DNA of 64,000 bases from positions 1 to 64,000 of the forward strand of contig CAJUSF010000013.1 of the NCBI GenBank assembly GCA_910588945.1, written 5' to 3'. This DNA is from an uncultured Eggerthellaceae bacterium (lineage in GTDB: Bacteria > Actinomycetota > Coriobacteriia > Coriobacteriales > Eggerthellaceae). A program made the position numbers and the translations under genes. This document shows positions 35,563-44,204 of this stretch, piece after piece (within the stretch, counting starts at the first letter, position 1; the number at the start of each line of letters is the position of its first letter). The notes below the pieces were generated by a model. The model worked only from the letters and a program-made list of their open reading frames with translations, was not told the origin of the DNA and searched no databases.

Positions 35563-37986
35563 TTATCGTCCCTTTGAGATCTTTACGATTGGCGCATAGT
35601 CCTTCAAGAGCTTCTTCGTCTGGCCGCTCTTCGCGAATTTAACAAGAATCGTATCGCCATCGGCCTTGATGACCACACCGCGCCCGAACGTCTTGTGATC
35701 CACTGTATCCCCGCGCTTGAATGTCTCTTTCGCTCCTGCGCGCTTTCCCGAATCGGCTGATCGGGATGAATTCGTACGCGATCTTGACCCGGATGCGCTC
35801 GAGCGTCCGAAAACTCTTCCTTCGCCAGCCTCGGTACCTGAACCGGAGATGCCTCGTCTGCTGCCGCGCTTCTCCCAACCGGTGCCCGAAAAACCCGATG
35901 AGCCAAGACCGGTGGTGTTGCGAAGCTCGGATGGGATCTCGCGAATGAAACGCGATGTGGGATTGGCGTTAGTCTGACCGTAGAGTTGACGCGTCTGAGC
36001 GCACGTTAGGAACAGGCGCTTTCGCGCTCTGGTGATCGCCACATAGGCAAGACGTCGCTCTTCCTCAACGGCGCCCTCTTCGCCGATCGAGTTCATATGC
36101 GGAAAGATCGACTCCTCCATTCCGGCAACGAATACATTGTCGAACTCGAGTCCTTTTGCCGAGTGCACGGTCATGAGCGTTACAGCCTTCCCGTCTTCGG
36201 ACACCGAATCCAAATCCGTCCTCAAGCGCACCCATTCGATGAAATCGGCTAGAGAATCGCCTCGGAGAACGCGTGCAGGCTCCTCATCATCTTGCGACTC
36301 GATGATCTCGATACCGCTCGCAAGCTCAACAGATACCACCACACCACCTGCGCCCGATCCGTCTTGTGAAGAATCATCGGATTGCGCACCTTCGGAGTCG
36401 GTAGGTGCCGCGTACATCGAATCAACATCATCGTGTGTCTGTGAGAACTCATCCACAACGCCCATGAGCTCCTTGATGTTCTCGATACGGCTTCTCGCCT
36501 CATCCGTGTTCTCAGCTTCAAGGGCCTCTATCATCTTGGAGTCATCGACTATATGTTCTATAACCGCGCGAAGCTCGCCGGAATACGTGCGTGCGTTCTT
36601 GATGAGACCGATAAACTCGCCGATAGCCTTTTTCGTGGAGGCGCGCGTCTCGTCATCGAGCAACAGAAGCTCTGCGGCCTCTATCTCGGGAAGATTCATC
36701 TCGCGAGCGATCATCTGAATTCGCTCCACGCTCGACTTTCCGATCCCGCGTCTAGGCACATTCACGATGCGCTCGAAAGACACATCATCAGCCGGATTGA
36801 CCACGACAGATAGATACGCCATGACATTCCTGATCTCCATACGCTCAAAAAACCGTGTGCCGCCGACTATCCTGTAGGGCACGCCCGCACGCAAAAGCAT
36901 ATCTTCAAGCATTCTGGATTGAGCGTTCGTACGATAGAACACCGCCATGTCGTTATACGAGCTACCGGCGCTTTTCAGCTTCTCGATCTCGCCGGCGATC
37001 CATCTTCCCTCGTCGCGCTCGTCAGTGGCTGTATAGACGCCGATCTTATCGCCGGCACCTGAGTCGGTAAAGAGCTTTTTCGCCTTGCGGTTTCGATTGT
37101 TCGCGATGACGGCGTTTGCGGCATCAAGGATGTTGGCCACGCTGCGATAGTTCTGCTCAAGCTTCACAACGCTGGCATGCGGATAGTCCTTCTCAAATTC
37201 GAGGATGTTTCGCAAATCTGCCCCGCGCCACGAATAGATCGACTGATCATCATCGCCCACTACCATGATGTTCTTGTGACCAGCAGCGAGAAGTTGAGTT
37301 ATCAGGTACTGCGCATGATTCGTATCCTGATACTCGTCGACCATCACGTACTTGAAACGCTCTTGATACGCGCGAAGAACATCGGCATGATTCTTAAGGA
37401 GAAGAAATCCATGCAGGAGCAGATCGTCGAAATCCATGGCATTGGCCTGACGAAGGCGCTCTTGGTAGCGGATATAGACCTTCGCCACGCGCTTTCCTAT
37501 CGGGTCGACCACGCCCGCTTCGAAATCCAGCGGAACAATGAGTTCGTTTTTCGCTTGTGAGATCCTATTCAGCACGGTATTTAGCGGGATCATCTTCGGA
37601 TTGATGTCAAGCTCTGTCATTATCGTCTTGACGAGGCGCTTTTGATCATCGGTGTCATAGATGGTGAAATTGCGCGTGAAGCCGACCTTCTCCGCATCAG
37701 CGCGCAGCATTCTCACGCACATGCTGTGAAATGTCGACACCCACATCCCTCTTGCGGCGCCGCCGATAAGACCTGAGAGACGCTCGCGCATCTCCGCGGC
37801 CGCTTTATTGGTGAACGTGATGGCAAGTATCTCCCAAGGCGAAGCTTTGCCCTCGTTGATGATGTTCGCAATCCTGTATGTGAGCACGCGAGTCTTGCCG
37901 CTACCTGCTCCTGCCAGTACGAGAAGCGGTCCTTCAGTACAAAGGACCGCTTCACGCTGTGCTTCATTAAGTCCGGAAAGTTCCAA
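35563..37986 (-). CDS. pcrA: ATP-dependent DNA helicase PcrA/UvrD
   Basis: 807 residues, SF1A 3'-5' helicase for repair and replication-fork upkeep. Motifs: Q motif LNEAQREAVL, Walker A LAGAGSGKTRVL, Walker B VMVDEYQDTNHAQY, GDDDQSIYSWRGA, LEQNYRS, VTLMTVHSAKGLEFDNVFV and AYVAITRARKRL. The C-terminal ~60 residues (FKRGDTVDHKTFGRGVVIKADG) are the PcrA-type Tudor-like RNA-polymerase-binding tail, reached through a Ser/Arg/Gly-rich linker. Start codon is a TTG at 37986, 1 nt after the aroF stop, so translation is coupled to the aromatic pathway gene. Confidence 0.96.
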   Translation of the reverse strand: MELSGLNEAQREAVLCTEGPLLVLAGAGSGKTRVLTYRIANIINEGKASPWEILAITFTNKAAAEMRERLSGLIGGAARGMWVSTFHSMCVRMLRADAEKVGFTRNFTIYDTDDQKRLVKTIMTELDINPKMIPLNTVLNRISQAKNELIVPLDFEAGVVDPIGKRVAKVYIRYQERLRQANAMDFDDLLLHGFLLLKNHADVLRAYQERFKYVMVDEYQDTNHAQYLITQLLAAGHKNIMVVGDDDQSIYSWRGADLRNILEFEKDYPHASVVKLEQNYRSVANILDAANAVIANNRNRKAKKLFTDSGAGDKIGVYTATDERDEGRWIAGEIEKLKSAGSSYNDMAVFYRTNAQSRMLEDMLLRAGVPYRIVGGTRFFERMEIRNVMAYLSVVVNPADDVSFERIVNVPRRGIGKSSVERIQMIAREMNLPEIEAAELLLLDDETRASTKKAIGEFIGLIKNARTYSGELRAVIEHIVDDSKMIEALEAENTDEARSRIENIKELMGVVDEFSQTHDDVDSMYAAPTDSEGAQSDDSSQDGSGAGGVVVSVELASGIEIIESQDDEEPARVLRGDSLADFIEWVRLRTDLDSVSEDGKAVTLMTVHSAKGLEFDNVFVAGMEESIFPHMNSIGEEGAVEEERRLAYVAITRARKRLFLTCAQTRQLYGQTNANPTSRFIREIPSELRNTTGLGSSGFSGTGWEKRGSRRGISGSGTEAGEGRVFGRSSASGSRSRTNSSRSADSGKRAGAKETFKRGDTVDHKTFGRGVVIKADGDTILVKFAKSGQTKKLLKDYAPIVKISKGR

Positions 37987-37987
37987 C

Positions 37988-38788
37988 TTAGACCACTTTC
38001 TTGCCTAGCACCTCTGCAAGCTCGCGAAGTTCTCCGACGAGCTGACGGAATTGCGCAGGGGTGAGCTGCTGAGGTCCATCCGATAGCGCCACCGGCGGAT
38101 TAGGATGCACCTCGATCATTAGCGAGTCGGCACCAGCTGCCACCGCAGCCTTCGCAAGAGAGGGCACCAGATCACGCTGACCTGCAGGATGCGATACATC
38201 AATGCAAACCGGATAGAGCGACTGCTTATGAATGACAGGTACCGCTGCGATATCGAGCGTGAATCGCGTGGCGGTCTCGAACGTACGAATACCGCGCTCG
38301 CACAAAACGATGTTGTCATTGCCGCAATCCGAGATGTAGTCGCACGCGGCAAGCCACTCAGAAATGGAGCCTGCAAATCCGCGCTTGTAGAGCACCATCT
38401 TATGAGAATCGGCGGTAACCTGACCAATCTTTTTCAGAAGCGAGAAGTTCTGGAAGTTCCTAGCACCCACCTGCAGTCCGTCAACGTAGGAATGCACAAG
38501 CTCGCAATGAGCCGAATCCATCACCTCGGTGAGGGTGAGAAGGCCATAGCGCTCGCCAGCATCCTTCATGATCTTAAGAGCCTCTTCGCCAAGACCTTGG
38601 AAAGAATGAGGGTTGGTGCGCGGCTTGAACGCCCCGCCACGTACCCAACGAAGCCCAAGATCCTTAATGCACTGCGCAACCTCGTCGAATTGCTCGGCTG
38701 ACTCCACCGAACATGGACCTGCATATATCGTTATCTCATCTGTCTTCTGTCCCAAATAAGGGATGGAAGGTATATCTACTTCGCTCAT
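37988..38788 (-). CDS. aroF: 3-deoxy-7-phosphoheptulonate synthase (AroA type I-beta)
   Basis: 266 residues. First enzyme of the shikimate pathway, joining PEP and erythrose 4-phosphate. Key segments are IYAGPCSVES, WVRGGAFKPRTNPHSFQGLG, DGLQVGARNFQNFSLL, VLYKRGF, CERGIRTFE and DVSHPAGQRDLV. The short form lacks a fused regulatory domain. It overlaps the chorismate mutase gene by 4 nt (ATGA), and in related bacteria that partner can confer feedback control, so the two proteins may form a complex. Confidence 0.95.
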   Translation of the reverse strand: MSEVDIPSIPYLGQKTDEITIYAGPCSVESAEQFDEVAQCIKDLGLRWVRGGAFKPRTNPHSFQGLGEEALKIMKDAGERYGLLTLTEVMDSAHCELVHSYVDGLQVGARNFQNFSLLKKIGQVTADSHKMVLYKRGFAGSISEWLAACDYISDCGNDNIVLCERGIRTFETATRFTLDIAAVPVIHKQSLYPVCIDVSHPAGQRDLVPSLAKAAVAAGADSLMIEVHPNPPVALSDGPQQLTPAQFRQLVGELRELAEVLGKKVV

Positions 38789-39066
38789 ACCGACGGTGTC
38801 TCCTTGCTTACTTTAAGAATGGTGGTGTAGATCTCGCGCAAATACTCGTTATACAGCGGTCCCTCGTTGTATCCACAGATCTTGGTAAGAATCTCTTCCT
38901 CGCGCTTCGCGTCAAAAAGACCCATTTTGGCATCGGGCTTGAGTCCTCGGATGACAAGCGAATGTCCCGCGCGCTTGTTCAATAGCGCAACGAGCTCTTT
39001 ATCGATCTCATCTATCTGATCGCGATGCTTCTCGATCTCGGTCAAAGCCTCGTTGATCTCAGGCAT
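38785..39066 (-). CDS. Chorismate mutase (AroQ type)
   Basis: 93 residues from ATG 39066 (AAGGAG with ideal spacing). Helical AroQ fold: IEKHRDQIDEIDKELVALLNKRAGHSLVIRGLK with the active-site Arg, then KREEEILTKICGYNEGPL and a final helix. It turns chorismate into prephenate for Phe and Tyr. No prephenate dehydratase or ACT domain is fused. First gene of the pair with aroF. I looked for a T-box in the 220 bp upstream and saw none. Confidence 0.92.
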   Translation of the reverse strand: MPEINEALTEIEKHRDQIDEIDKELVALLNKRAGHSLVIRGLKPDAKMGLFDAKREEEILTKICGYNEGPLYNEYLREIYTTILKVSKETPSV

Positions 39067-39260
39067 TCGATCTCCTTTCCGCATTATTGATCAATGGTCG
39101 CTATGATAGCAAAACAGCGGAGTCAGAAATATAAAAATCACCTCGTTGCGCAAAATTCCTCCGATAGCGCGCATCAGAGCACAGGCGGCGCCAAGACGCA
39201 CATCAATACTTTCTCTCTTCCATCACAACGAGAGACGATATAGCAAAAAACCGCTAAGAT

Positions 39261-39274
39261 CACCAACGTTGGTG
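39261..39274. repeat. 14 bp perfect palindrome downstream of the DUF308 gene
   Basis: CACCAACGTTGGTG, 16 bp after the DUF308 stop. On the minus strand a T6 tract follows about 10 nt later. It may be part of a terminator or an operator of the chorismate mutase-aroF operon. Confidence 0.4.
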
Positions 39275-39289
39275 CTTATAGAGAACTGT

Positions 39290-39841
39290 CTAGGCCTCCA
39301 AGCTGCGCGACCAGAATATAAGCAGCAGATCTGCAAGACCGTTGGCCACAAGGCAGATTCCAAGGATGCGAACGAACATCGTAGCGCTGCCAAAAGGATT
39401 GCATACCAGCAGCACGCCTGCAGATGCGATGATGATGCTGATGATGAGCGATATGATCCAAGACCTATCGCCCACCTTCCTTATCTTGATAGAGCGCATG
39501 ATGTTCATAACGCCTGAAAGGAACAGCAAAATCCCGGCGAGCATCGAGATGAACGTAACGAATACATACGGGATAATGAACATCACGATGGGAAGAATCA
39601 AAAGCGCGATGCCCCCAACCAAAGACGACATGGCACCTTGTGGTATCTCTTCCGTATTGCGATTCTCCCTGAAATACGAGATCAGCGACCAAGCTCCCAT
39701 CACAGTCAAGAGAAATGCGATCACATATACCATGGTCATCATCGTGACATTCGGAATGACGAGCAATACCATGCCAGCTATCACGAAAGCGATAGATTGC
39801 AAGATCAGGTTCGAGCGTAATGTCTTGAAAGCGGAGCTCAT
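39290..39841 (-). CDS. DUF308 (HdeD-like) membrane protein
   Basis: 183 residues with six membrane helices in three pairs, each pair with the short repeat pattern of the HdeD/DUF308 family (IAFVIAGMVLLVIPNVT, GGIALLILPIVMF, ASAGVLLVCNPFGSA). In enterobacteria HdeD helps acid tolerance; the general role is unknown. It ends the unit that begins with uppP, 19 nt upstream. Confidence 0.85.
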   Translation of the reverse strand: MSSAFKTLRSNLILQSIAFVIAGMVLLVIPNVTMMTMVYVIAFLLTVMGAWSLISYFRENRNTEEIPQGAMSSLVGGIALLILPIVMFIIPYVFVTFISMLAGILLFLSGVMNIMRSIKIRKVGDRSWIISLIISIIIASAGVLLVCNPFGSATMFVRILGICLVANGLADLLLIFWSRSLEA

Positions 39842-39860
39842 GGCAGACCCCCTAGTCCTC

Positions 39861-40793
39861 TTATAGGATACCGAGTGCTTTTAATGAGAAATATCCTAAT
39901 ACCACAATACCCAGCACGATCCTGTAGATTCCAAATGCAGTGAAATCGTTATTTTTGATATATCCGAGAAGGAACTTGATGGAGAGGATCGAGACAACAA
40001 AGGCAGTGATAAGCCCGGTCGCGAGCACAGCAAGCTCGGTCGCACTCATCGCAAAGCCGAGCTCGGCCACATACTTCACGCACTTCAATAGCCCCCAACC
40101 AAACATCACCGGTATCGCGAGGAAGAACGTGAACTCAGCCGCAGCCGTCCTTGAGCAGCCACACAGCATGCCGCCTATGATGGTGGATCCAGACCGCGAT
40201 GTTCCCGGTATTATCGCAAGCACCTGAAAGCATCCGATCTTGAGCGCGCATTTCCAGTCGATCTCATCGACTGTCTCTATCTTGAACAGCCCCTTCTGCT
40301 GCGAATCTCCCTCGTCTTTCGCATATCCCTTGGCATGCTTGCCGCGATGCGGACCGCTTAGAGCCATCTTCGACTCACGACGCCTGTTGTAGGCCTCCAT
40401 CACGATGAACACGATTCCATAGAATATGAGCGCGATGGCCACTGTCCATGCATTATAGAAATGCTCGTTGAAAAAATCATCGAATGCAAGGCCGATTACC
40501 GCTGCAGGAATGCAGCCTACGATGACCATAGCCCAAAGTCTCCAAGTCCCGCTACGCTCGCTTGCGCTCTTTTTGGAAGAGAACGGGTTGAGCTTATGGA
40601 AGAACAGCACGATCACCGCACATATCGCGCCTATCTGGATCACGACTAAAAACAGCTCGAGGAACTGCGCCGATACGTCAAGATGCAGGAATTGATCCAC
40701 AAGGATCATATGGCCGGTCGACGAGATCGGCAGCCATTCAGTGATGCCCTCGACCACGCCTATGAACAACGCTTTCAATATCTCTATGAGCAT
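39861..40793 (-). CDS. uppP: Undecaprenyl-diphosphatase UppP (BacA)
   Basis: About 310 residues from ATG 40793 (GGTGAGAG upstream; the frame is open to 40841). It recycles the lipid carrier for wall synthesis and gives bacitracin tolerance. The two active-site regions are present: EGITEWLPISSTGHMIL and IPGTSRSGSTII. Eight membrane helices. A cytosolic loop around residue 150 is some 40 residues longer and very basic (NRRRESKMALSGPHRGKHAKGY region in two parts), which is unusual. Confidence 0.95.
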   Translation of the reverse strand: MLIEILKALFIGVVEGITEWLPISSTGHMILVDQFLHLDVSAQFLELFLVVIQIGAICAVIVLFFHKLNPFSSKKSASERSGTWRLWAMVIVGCIPAAVIGLAFDDFFNEHFYNAWTVAIALIFYGIVFIVMEAYNRRRESKMALSGPHRGKHAKGYAKDEGDSQQKGLFKIETVDEIDWKCALKIGCFQVLAIIPGTSRSGSTIIGGMLCGCSRTAAAEFTFFLAIPVMFGWGLLKCVKYVAELGFAMSATELAVLATGLITAFVVSILSIKFLLGYIKNNDFTAFGIYRIVLGIVVLGYFSLKALGIL

Positions 40794-40971
40794 AAAAGGA
40801 TCTCTCACCTCTAACGATCGTTTTGCCAAGATGAAGAACAAATCGTATCACAATGTATAAACGGCAATCTTACATGATGAGATACGATCTTGCATCTCAG
40901 GCACAAGAATAACCTCAAGCCACTATCCTTATTGATGCGTATCCGCATCAATCGATCATACGGAGGAGTCG

Positions 40972-41748
40972 ATGGACCGATATATAGATATGCACTCGCA
41001 CTTGGATTTCGCCGACGATTATATTGATATCGCCAAACAGGCCCAAAAGAACAATATTACTTCGCTGTGCTCAACGGTCGTACCCTCAAGCTTCGTATCG
41101 GCGCGTGCCGCTTTGAAAGAGACCCCCTCCATGCATGTCTCGCTCGGACTTCATCCTTGGTGGGTAGGCGATATGCGTGTGAGCGAGGTTGACATAGACA
41201 GATTCGAAAGCCTGCTCTGCGAAACGCGTTTTGTCGGAGAGATCGGACTTGATCTGCATGTTCGCCATGAAGGTTCACTGAAGCGGCAGCTAGATGTGCT
41301 CGACAGGATCCTCTCGGCCATAGCGCAAGACGGATCGTCTCGCCTCATAACGCTTCATTGCGTGAAAAGCGCAGGGCTCGTGATCGATAAACTGGAGCAG
41401 CACGACATCTTCAAGAACAACGATGTGCTCTTCCATTGGTTCTCCGGAACCGAAGATGATTTCGCCCGCGCATGCTCGAAGGGTTGCTACTTCTCAGTCG
41501 GCATGAAGATGCTCGCTACAAGATCAGGGCGAAGGTTCGCTCGTGCCATACCTGATTCGATGCTGCTACTTGAAAGCGACCTTCCGGCACATGAGGGCGC
41601 AGCGTTCTCAGCCGAGCTTTGGCGCCATGAACTTGACGGCGCCTTGAGGGACATGGCCGACATCCGAAGCGTCGATAACAACATTTTGAGCGATATCGTT
41701 TTCAGCAATTCTTCAGGGTTGCTCTCCAAATATTGCGAGATGCGATAA
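40972..41748 (+). CDS. TatD-family metal-dependent hydrolase
   Basis: 258 residues. Metal-binding residues of the TatD fold: H8-x-H10 (MHSHLD), Glu in VGEIGLDLH, His in LITLHCV, His in VLFHWFSG and Asp in LLLESDLP. Such enzymes are 3'-5' DNA exonucleases or deacylases. Shorter and more divergent than classical TatD, with HWFSG in place of HCFSG. A GGAGGAG site precedes the ATG. 42 nt before the MATE gene in the same direction. Confidence 0.88.
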   Translation: MDRYIDMHSHLDFADDYIDIAKQAQKNNITSLCSTVVPSSFVSARAALKETPSMHVSLGLHPWWVGDMRVSEVDIDRFESLLCETRFVGEIGLDLHVRHEGSLKRQLDVLDRILSAIAQDGSSRLITLHCVKSAGLVIDKLEQHDIFKNNDVLFHWFSGTEDDFARACSKGCYFSVGMKMLATRSGRRFARAIPDSMLLLESDLPAHEGAAFSAELWRHELDGALRDMADIRSVDNNILSDIVFSNSSGLLSKYCEMR

Positions 41749-41790
41749 GCTGTCCTTTACTCAAAAGCATGAGCTTCATAGAGGTGTAAG

Positions 41791-43164
41791 ATGATAGTGG
41801 ACATGTCCAAGCATTTTTCTGCTTGGCAACTTATAAGGTATTCCCTGCCTTCGATCGCAATGATGATATTCACATCCATATATGGGATCGTGGATGGTCT
41901 GTTTGTGTCCAATTTTGCAGGAAAAACGGCATTTGCAGCCATCAACCTCATCCTTCCGTTCGTGATGATACTCTCCGTCACGGGCTTCATGATAGGAACA
42001 GGCGGAAGCGCCCTTGTGGCAAAGACTCGCGGTGAGGGCAAAGATGAACTTGCCAACCGCTATTTCACGATGCTCATCATTTTCACATTTGTACTTGGGC
42101 TTGCGCTCGCGATCATCGGGGCCGTTACGATGGAGGCGGTTGCGCTAGCCTTAGGCGCCACAGAGCAGATGATGCCTTATTGCGTGATCTATGGGCGGCT
42201 TCTGATGATCTCGCTACCTTTCTTCTCGCTGCAATACGCATTCCAGAGCTTCTTTGTAACAGCAGGAAAGCCTATGCTTGGCTTTGCAGTCATCGTTGTC
42301 GCCGGCGTGGCGAATATGATCTTAGACGCTGTGCTCGTGGGCTTTTTAGGACTTGGTGTCGAAGGCGCCGCCATCGCAACATGCGTAAGTGAATATCTCG
42401 GCGGCGGAATCCCGCTCATATATTTTGCTCGTAAAAATTCGAGTTTTCTTCATTTTGTCAGAACACCAATACAGTGGCGTGCGATTGGAAAAGCATGTCT
42501 GAACGGCTCATCTGAAATGGTCACCAACATAGCGATGAGCATTGTGGCGATACTTTACAACTTCCAGCTAATGTCATATATCGGCGAAGAGGGTGTTGCG
42601 GCATATGGCGTGATAATGTACACCGCCATGATCTTCGCCGCCATATTCATGGGCTATAACGTGGGAACATCGCCACTGCTAAGCTTTCAATACGGTGCGC
42701 AGAACAGGCGTGAGATGCGCTCGATTATGATCAAGAGCATCGTGATCGTCATCCTTGCCGGCATCATGATGTTAGGCGCAAGCGAAGCGCTTGCCGCTCC
42801 CATATGCTTCGTATTCACAAGTTATGACGCATATCTCTACGACATCACCGTCAACGGTTTTCGAATCTATGCGATCTGCTATCTTTTCATCGGATTCTCA
42901 ATGTATGGCAGCGCTTTTTTCACGGCTTTGAACAACGGCGTCATTTCGGCTCTCATAAGCTTTCTGCGAACGCTCGTGTTCGAAACCTCATCGGTGCTAA
43001 TACTGCCAGCTATCATAGGCGTCAATGGGATCTGGCTATCCGTCACTGTGGCAGAGATCTTCTCGCTCGCTGTTACATCCGCGTGCATCATCGCTTTTAG
43101 AAAAAGATACGGCTACGGAAAAAAATATACCTATTCCAAAGATCGGATGCTGGCTGGTCAGTAA
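41791..43164 (+). CDS. MATE-family efflux transporter
   Basis: 457 residues, twelve membrane helices. The MATE/NorM repeats are visible: SIYGIVDGLFVSNFAGKTAFAAINLILPF and the second-half ASIGKACLNGSSEMVTNIAMSIVAILYN-like stretch, plus GYNVGTSPLLSFQYGAQN. It exports cationic drugs or metabolites in exchange for sodium or protons. Second gene after tatD, possibly co-transcribed. Confidence 0.92.
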   Translation: MIVDMSKHFSAWQLIRYSLPSIAMMIFTSIYGIVDGLFVSNFAGKTAFAAINLILPFVMILSVTGFMIGTGGSALVAKTRGEGKDELANRYFTMLIIFTFVLGLALAIIGAVTMEAVALALGATEQMMPYCVIYGRLLMISLPFFSLQYAFQSFFVTAGKPMLGFAVIVVAGVANMILDAVLVGFLGLGVEGAAIATCVSEYLGGGIPLIYFARKNSSFLHFVRTPIQWRAIGKACLNGSSEMVTNIAMSIVAILYNFQLMSYIGEEGVAAYGVIMYTAMIFAAIFMGYNVGTSPLLSFQYGAQNRREMRSIMIKSIVIVILAGIMMLGASEALAAPICFVFTSYDAYLYDITVNGFRIYAICYLFIGFSMYGSAFFTALNNGVISALISFLRTLVFETSSVLILPAIIGVNGIWLSVTVAEIFSLAVTSACIIAFRKRYGYGKKYTYSKDRMLAGQ

Positions 43165-43190
43165 AGCCGCGCTCGGTAAAGCCGCGCCCG
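43161..43190. repeat. 15 bp tandem duplication at the MATE stop codon
   Basis: Two adjacent 15 bp units (43161-43175 and 43176-43190) differ at one base; the first carries the MATE stop codon. It sits in the short gap between convergent genes. Confidence 0.7.
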
Positions 43191-43195
43191 CCGTG

Positions 43196-44110
43196 TCAGC
43201 CGAACAGGATAACGAGCAGAACTATCAGCAACACCACGATGATAGGCACCGCGATCTTCACAAATATCGGAAGGCCTGCGATACCGCTTTTTGGATTGCC
43301 GTATGAATCCTTACCGCTTATGGTGTCGCTCAAAGAACTGAGGTTTAGCCTCTGCCTTTTTGCCGAAGGCCTTGTAGGAGCAGCGCTTCTACTTCTCGTT
43401 CCATCGAAGCCCTGCCCGGCGTGCGATCTCCATCTCGACTTTGAATTGGAGGAATCCACGAAAGGTTGGGGACGATCACGATCGTCTATGGAGTAGCCCA
43501 CAAGCTCATCGTTTTCATTGAAAGCACGAGAATCAACGCTTCCACGCGCATCTATGACCTGACGGTTCATGCTTCTCATGACGCGATTCTGCGAAAGAAC
43601 ATCACGCGAAGAGCGTTCCCGCTCGTATGCTTCTTGCGAACGCCGATATCTCTCCCGGCTCTCCTCCGAAGACATCGGAGGGGTGACTCTTCCCATGTGC
43701 TGACGTTGTATCACTCTCGGTGAAGACCCTCTCTCGCCCGCATGTGAGCCTATCTGCGATTGAGTCGTATCCTCAGATGCGCTCTGTGCACTCTGCGCGC
43801 GCAGCTCTTCGCGTCTTTGCCATCTTGCACGCTGAATGGAGGAATTGACCTGATAGTCATGGTAAGTCTTTTGAGATTCCATCCTTGCATTGCGTGCGCG
43901 TGCGGCGGCCTGCTCGGAATATGAACGCACAACGGAATCTCTTGAGGGCCGCGTTGTGATCACTCCCCTGTTACCGCCGTATTTTCGATTCGACATCTGC
44001 GGCGAATCGGGCAGATAGCGAACATCGGAGCCACCGAATGTGGGATCAGGCGCACCGGAAGATGCGCTCCCCTCGTCCATATCAGGCCTTGAATAGCGAT
44101 CTTGATTCAC
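43196..44110 (-). CDS. Disordered Arg/Ser/Gln-rich tail-anchored protein
   Basis: About 304 residues. Residues 1-270 are low in hydrophobics and rich in Arg, Ser, Gln and Asp, with no recognisable domain. The last ~25 residues form one membrane helix (IFVKIAVPIIVVLLIVLLVILFG) ending at the C-terminus, so the protein should be anchored with its body in the cytosol. GTG 44110 is chosen (AAAGG 9 nt upstream); GTG 44119 is possible. Function unknown. Its size and position are typical of poorly conserved actinobacterial envelope proteins. Convergent with the MATE gene. Confidence 0.7.
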   Translation of the reverse strand: MNQDRYSRPDMDEGSASSGAPDPTFGGSDVRYLPDSPQMSNRKYGGNRGVITTRPSRDSVVRSYSEQAAARARNARMESQKTYHDYQVNSSIQRARWQRREELRAQSAQSASEDTTQSQIGSHAGERGSSPRVIQRQHMGRVTPPMSSEESRERYRRSQEAYERERSSRDVLSQNRVMRSMNRQVIDARGSVDSRAFNENDELVGYSIDDRDRPQPFVDSSNSKSRWRSHAGQGFDGTRSRSAAPTRPSAKRQRLNLSSLSDTISGKDSYGNPKSGIAGLPIFVKIAVPIIVVLLIVLLVILFG

Positions 44111-44204
44111 TTGATCCACCCTTTATCCCTCAAGATCCACGAACATCATCCACAAAACGAAGCATATCGTAGGCACCCATCATAACAAGACCGCGTCCTC
44201 TGCA

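Noticed and set aside
39067..39289. T-box or attenuator before chorismate mutase-aroF
   Set aside because: No AGGGTGGNACC-type antiterminator or leader peptide with aromatic codons found; only a 14 bp palindrome.
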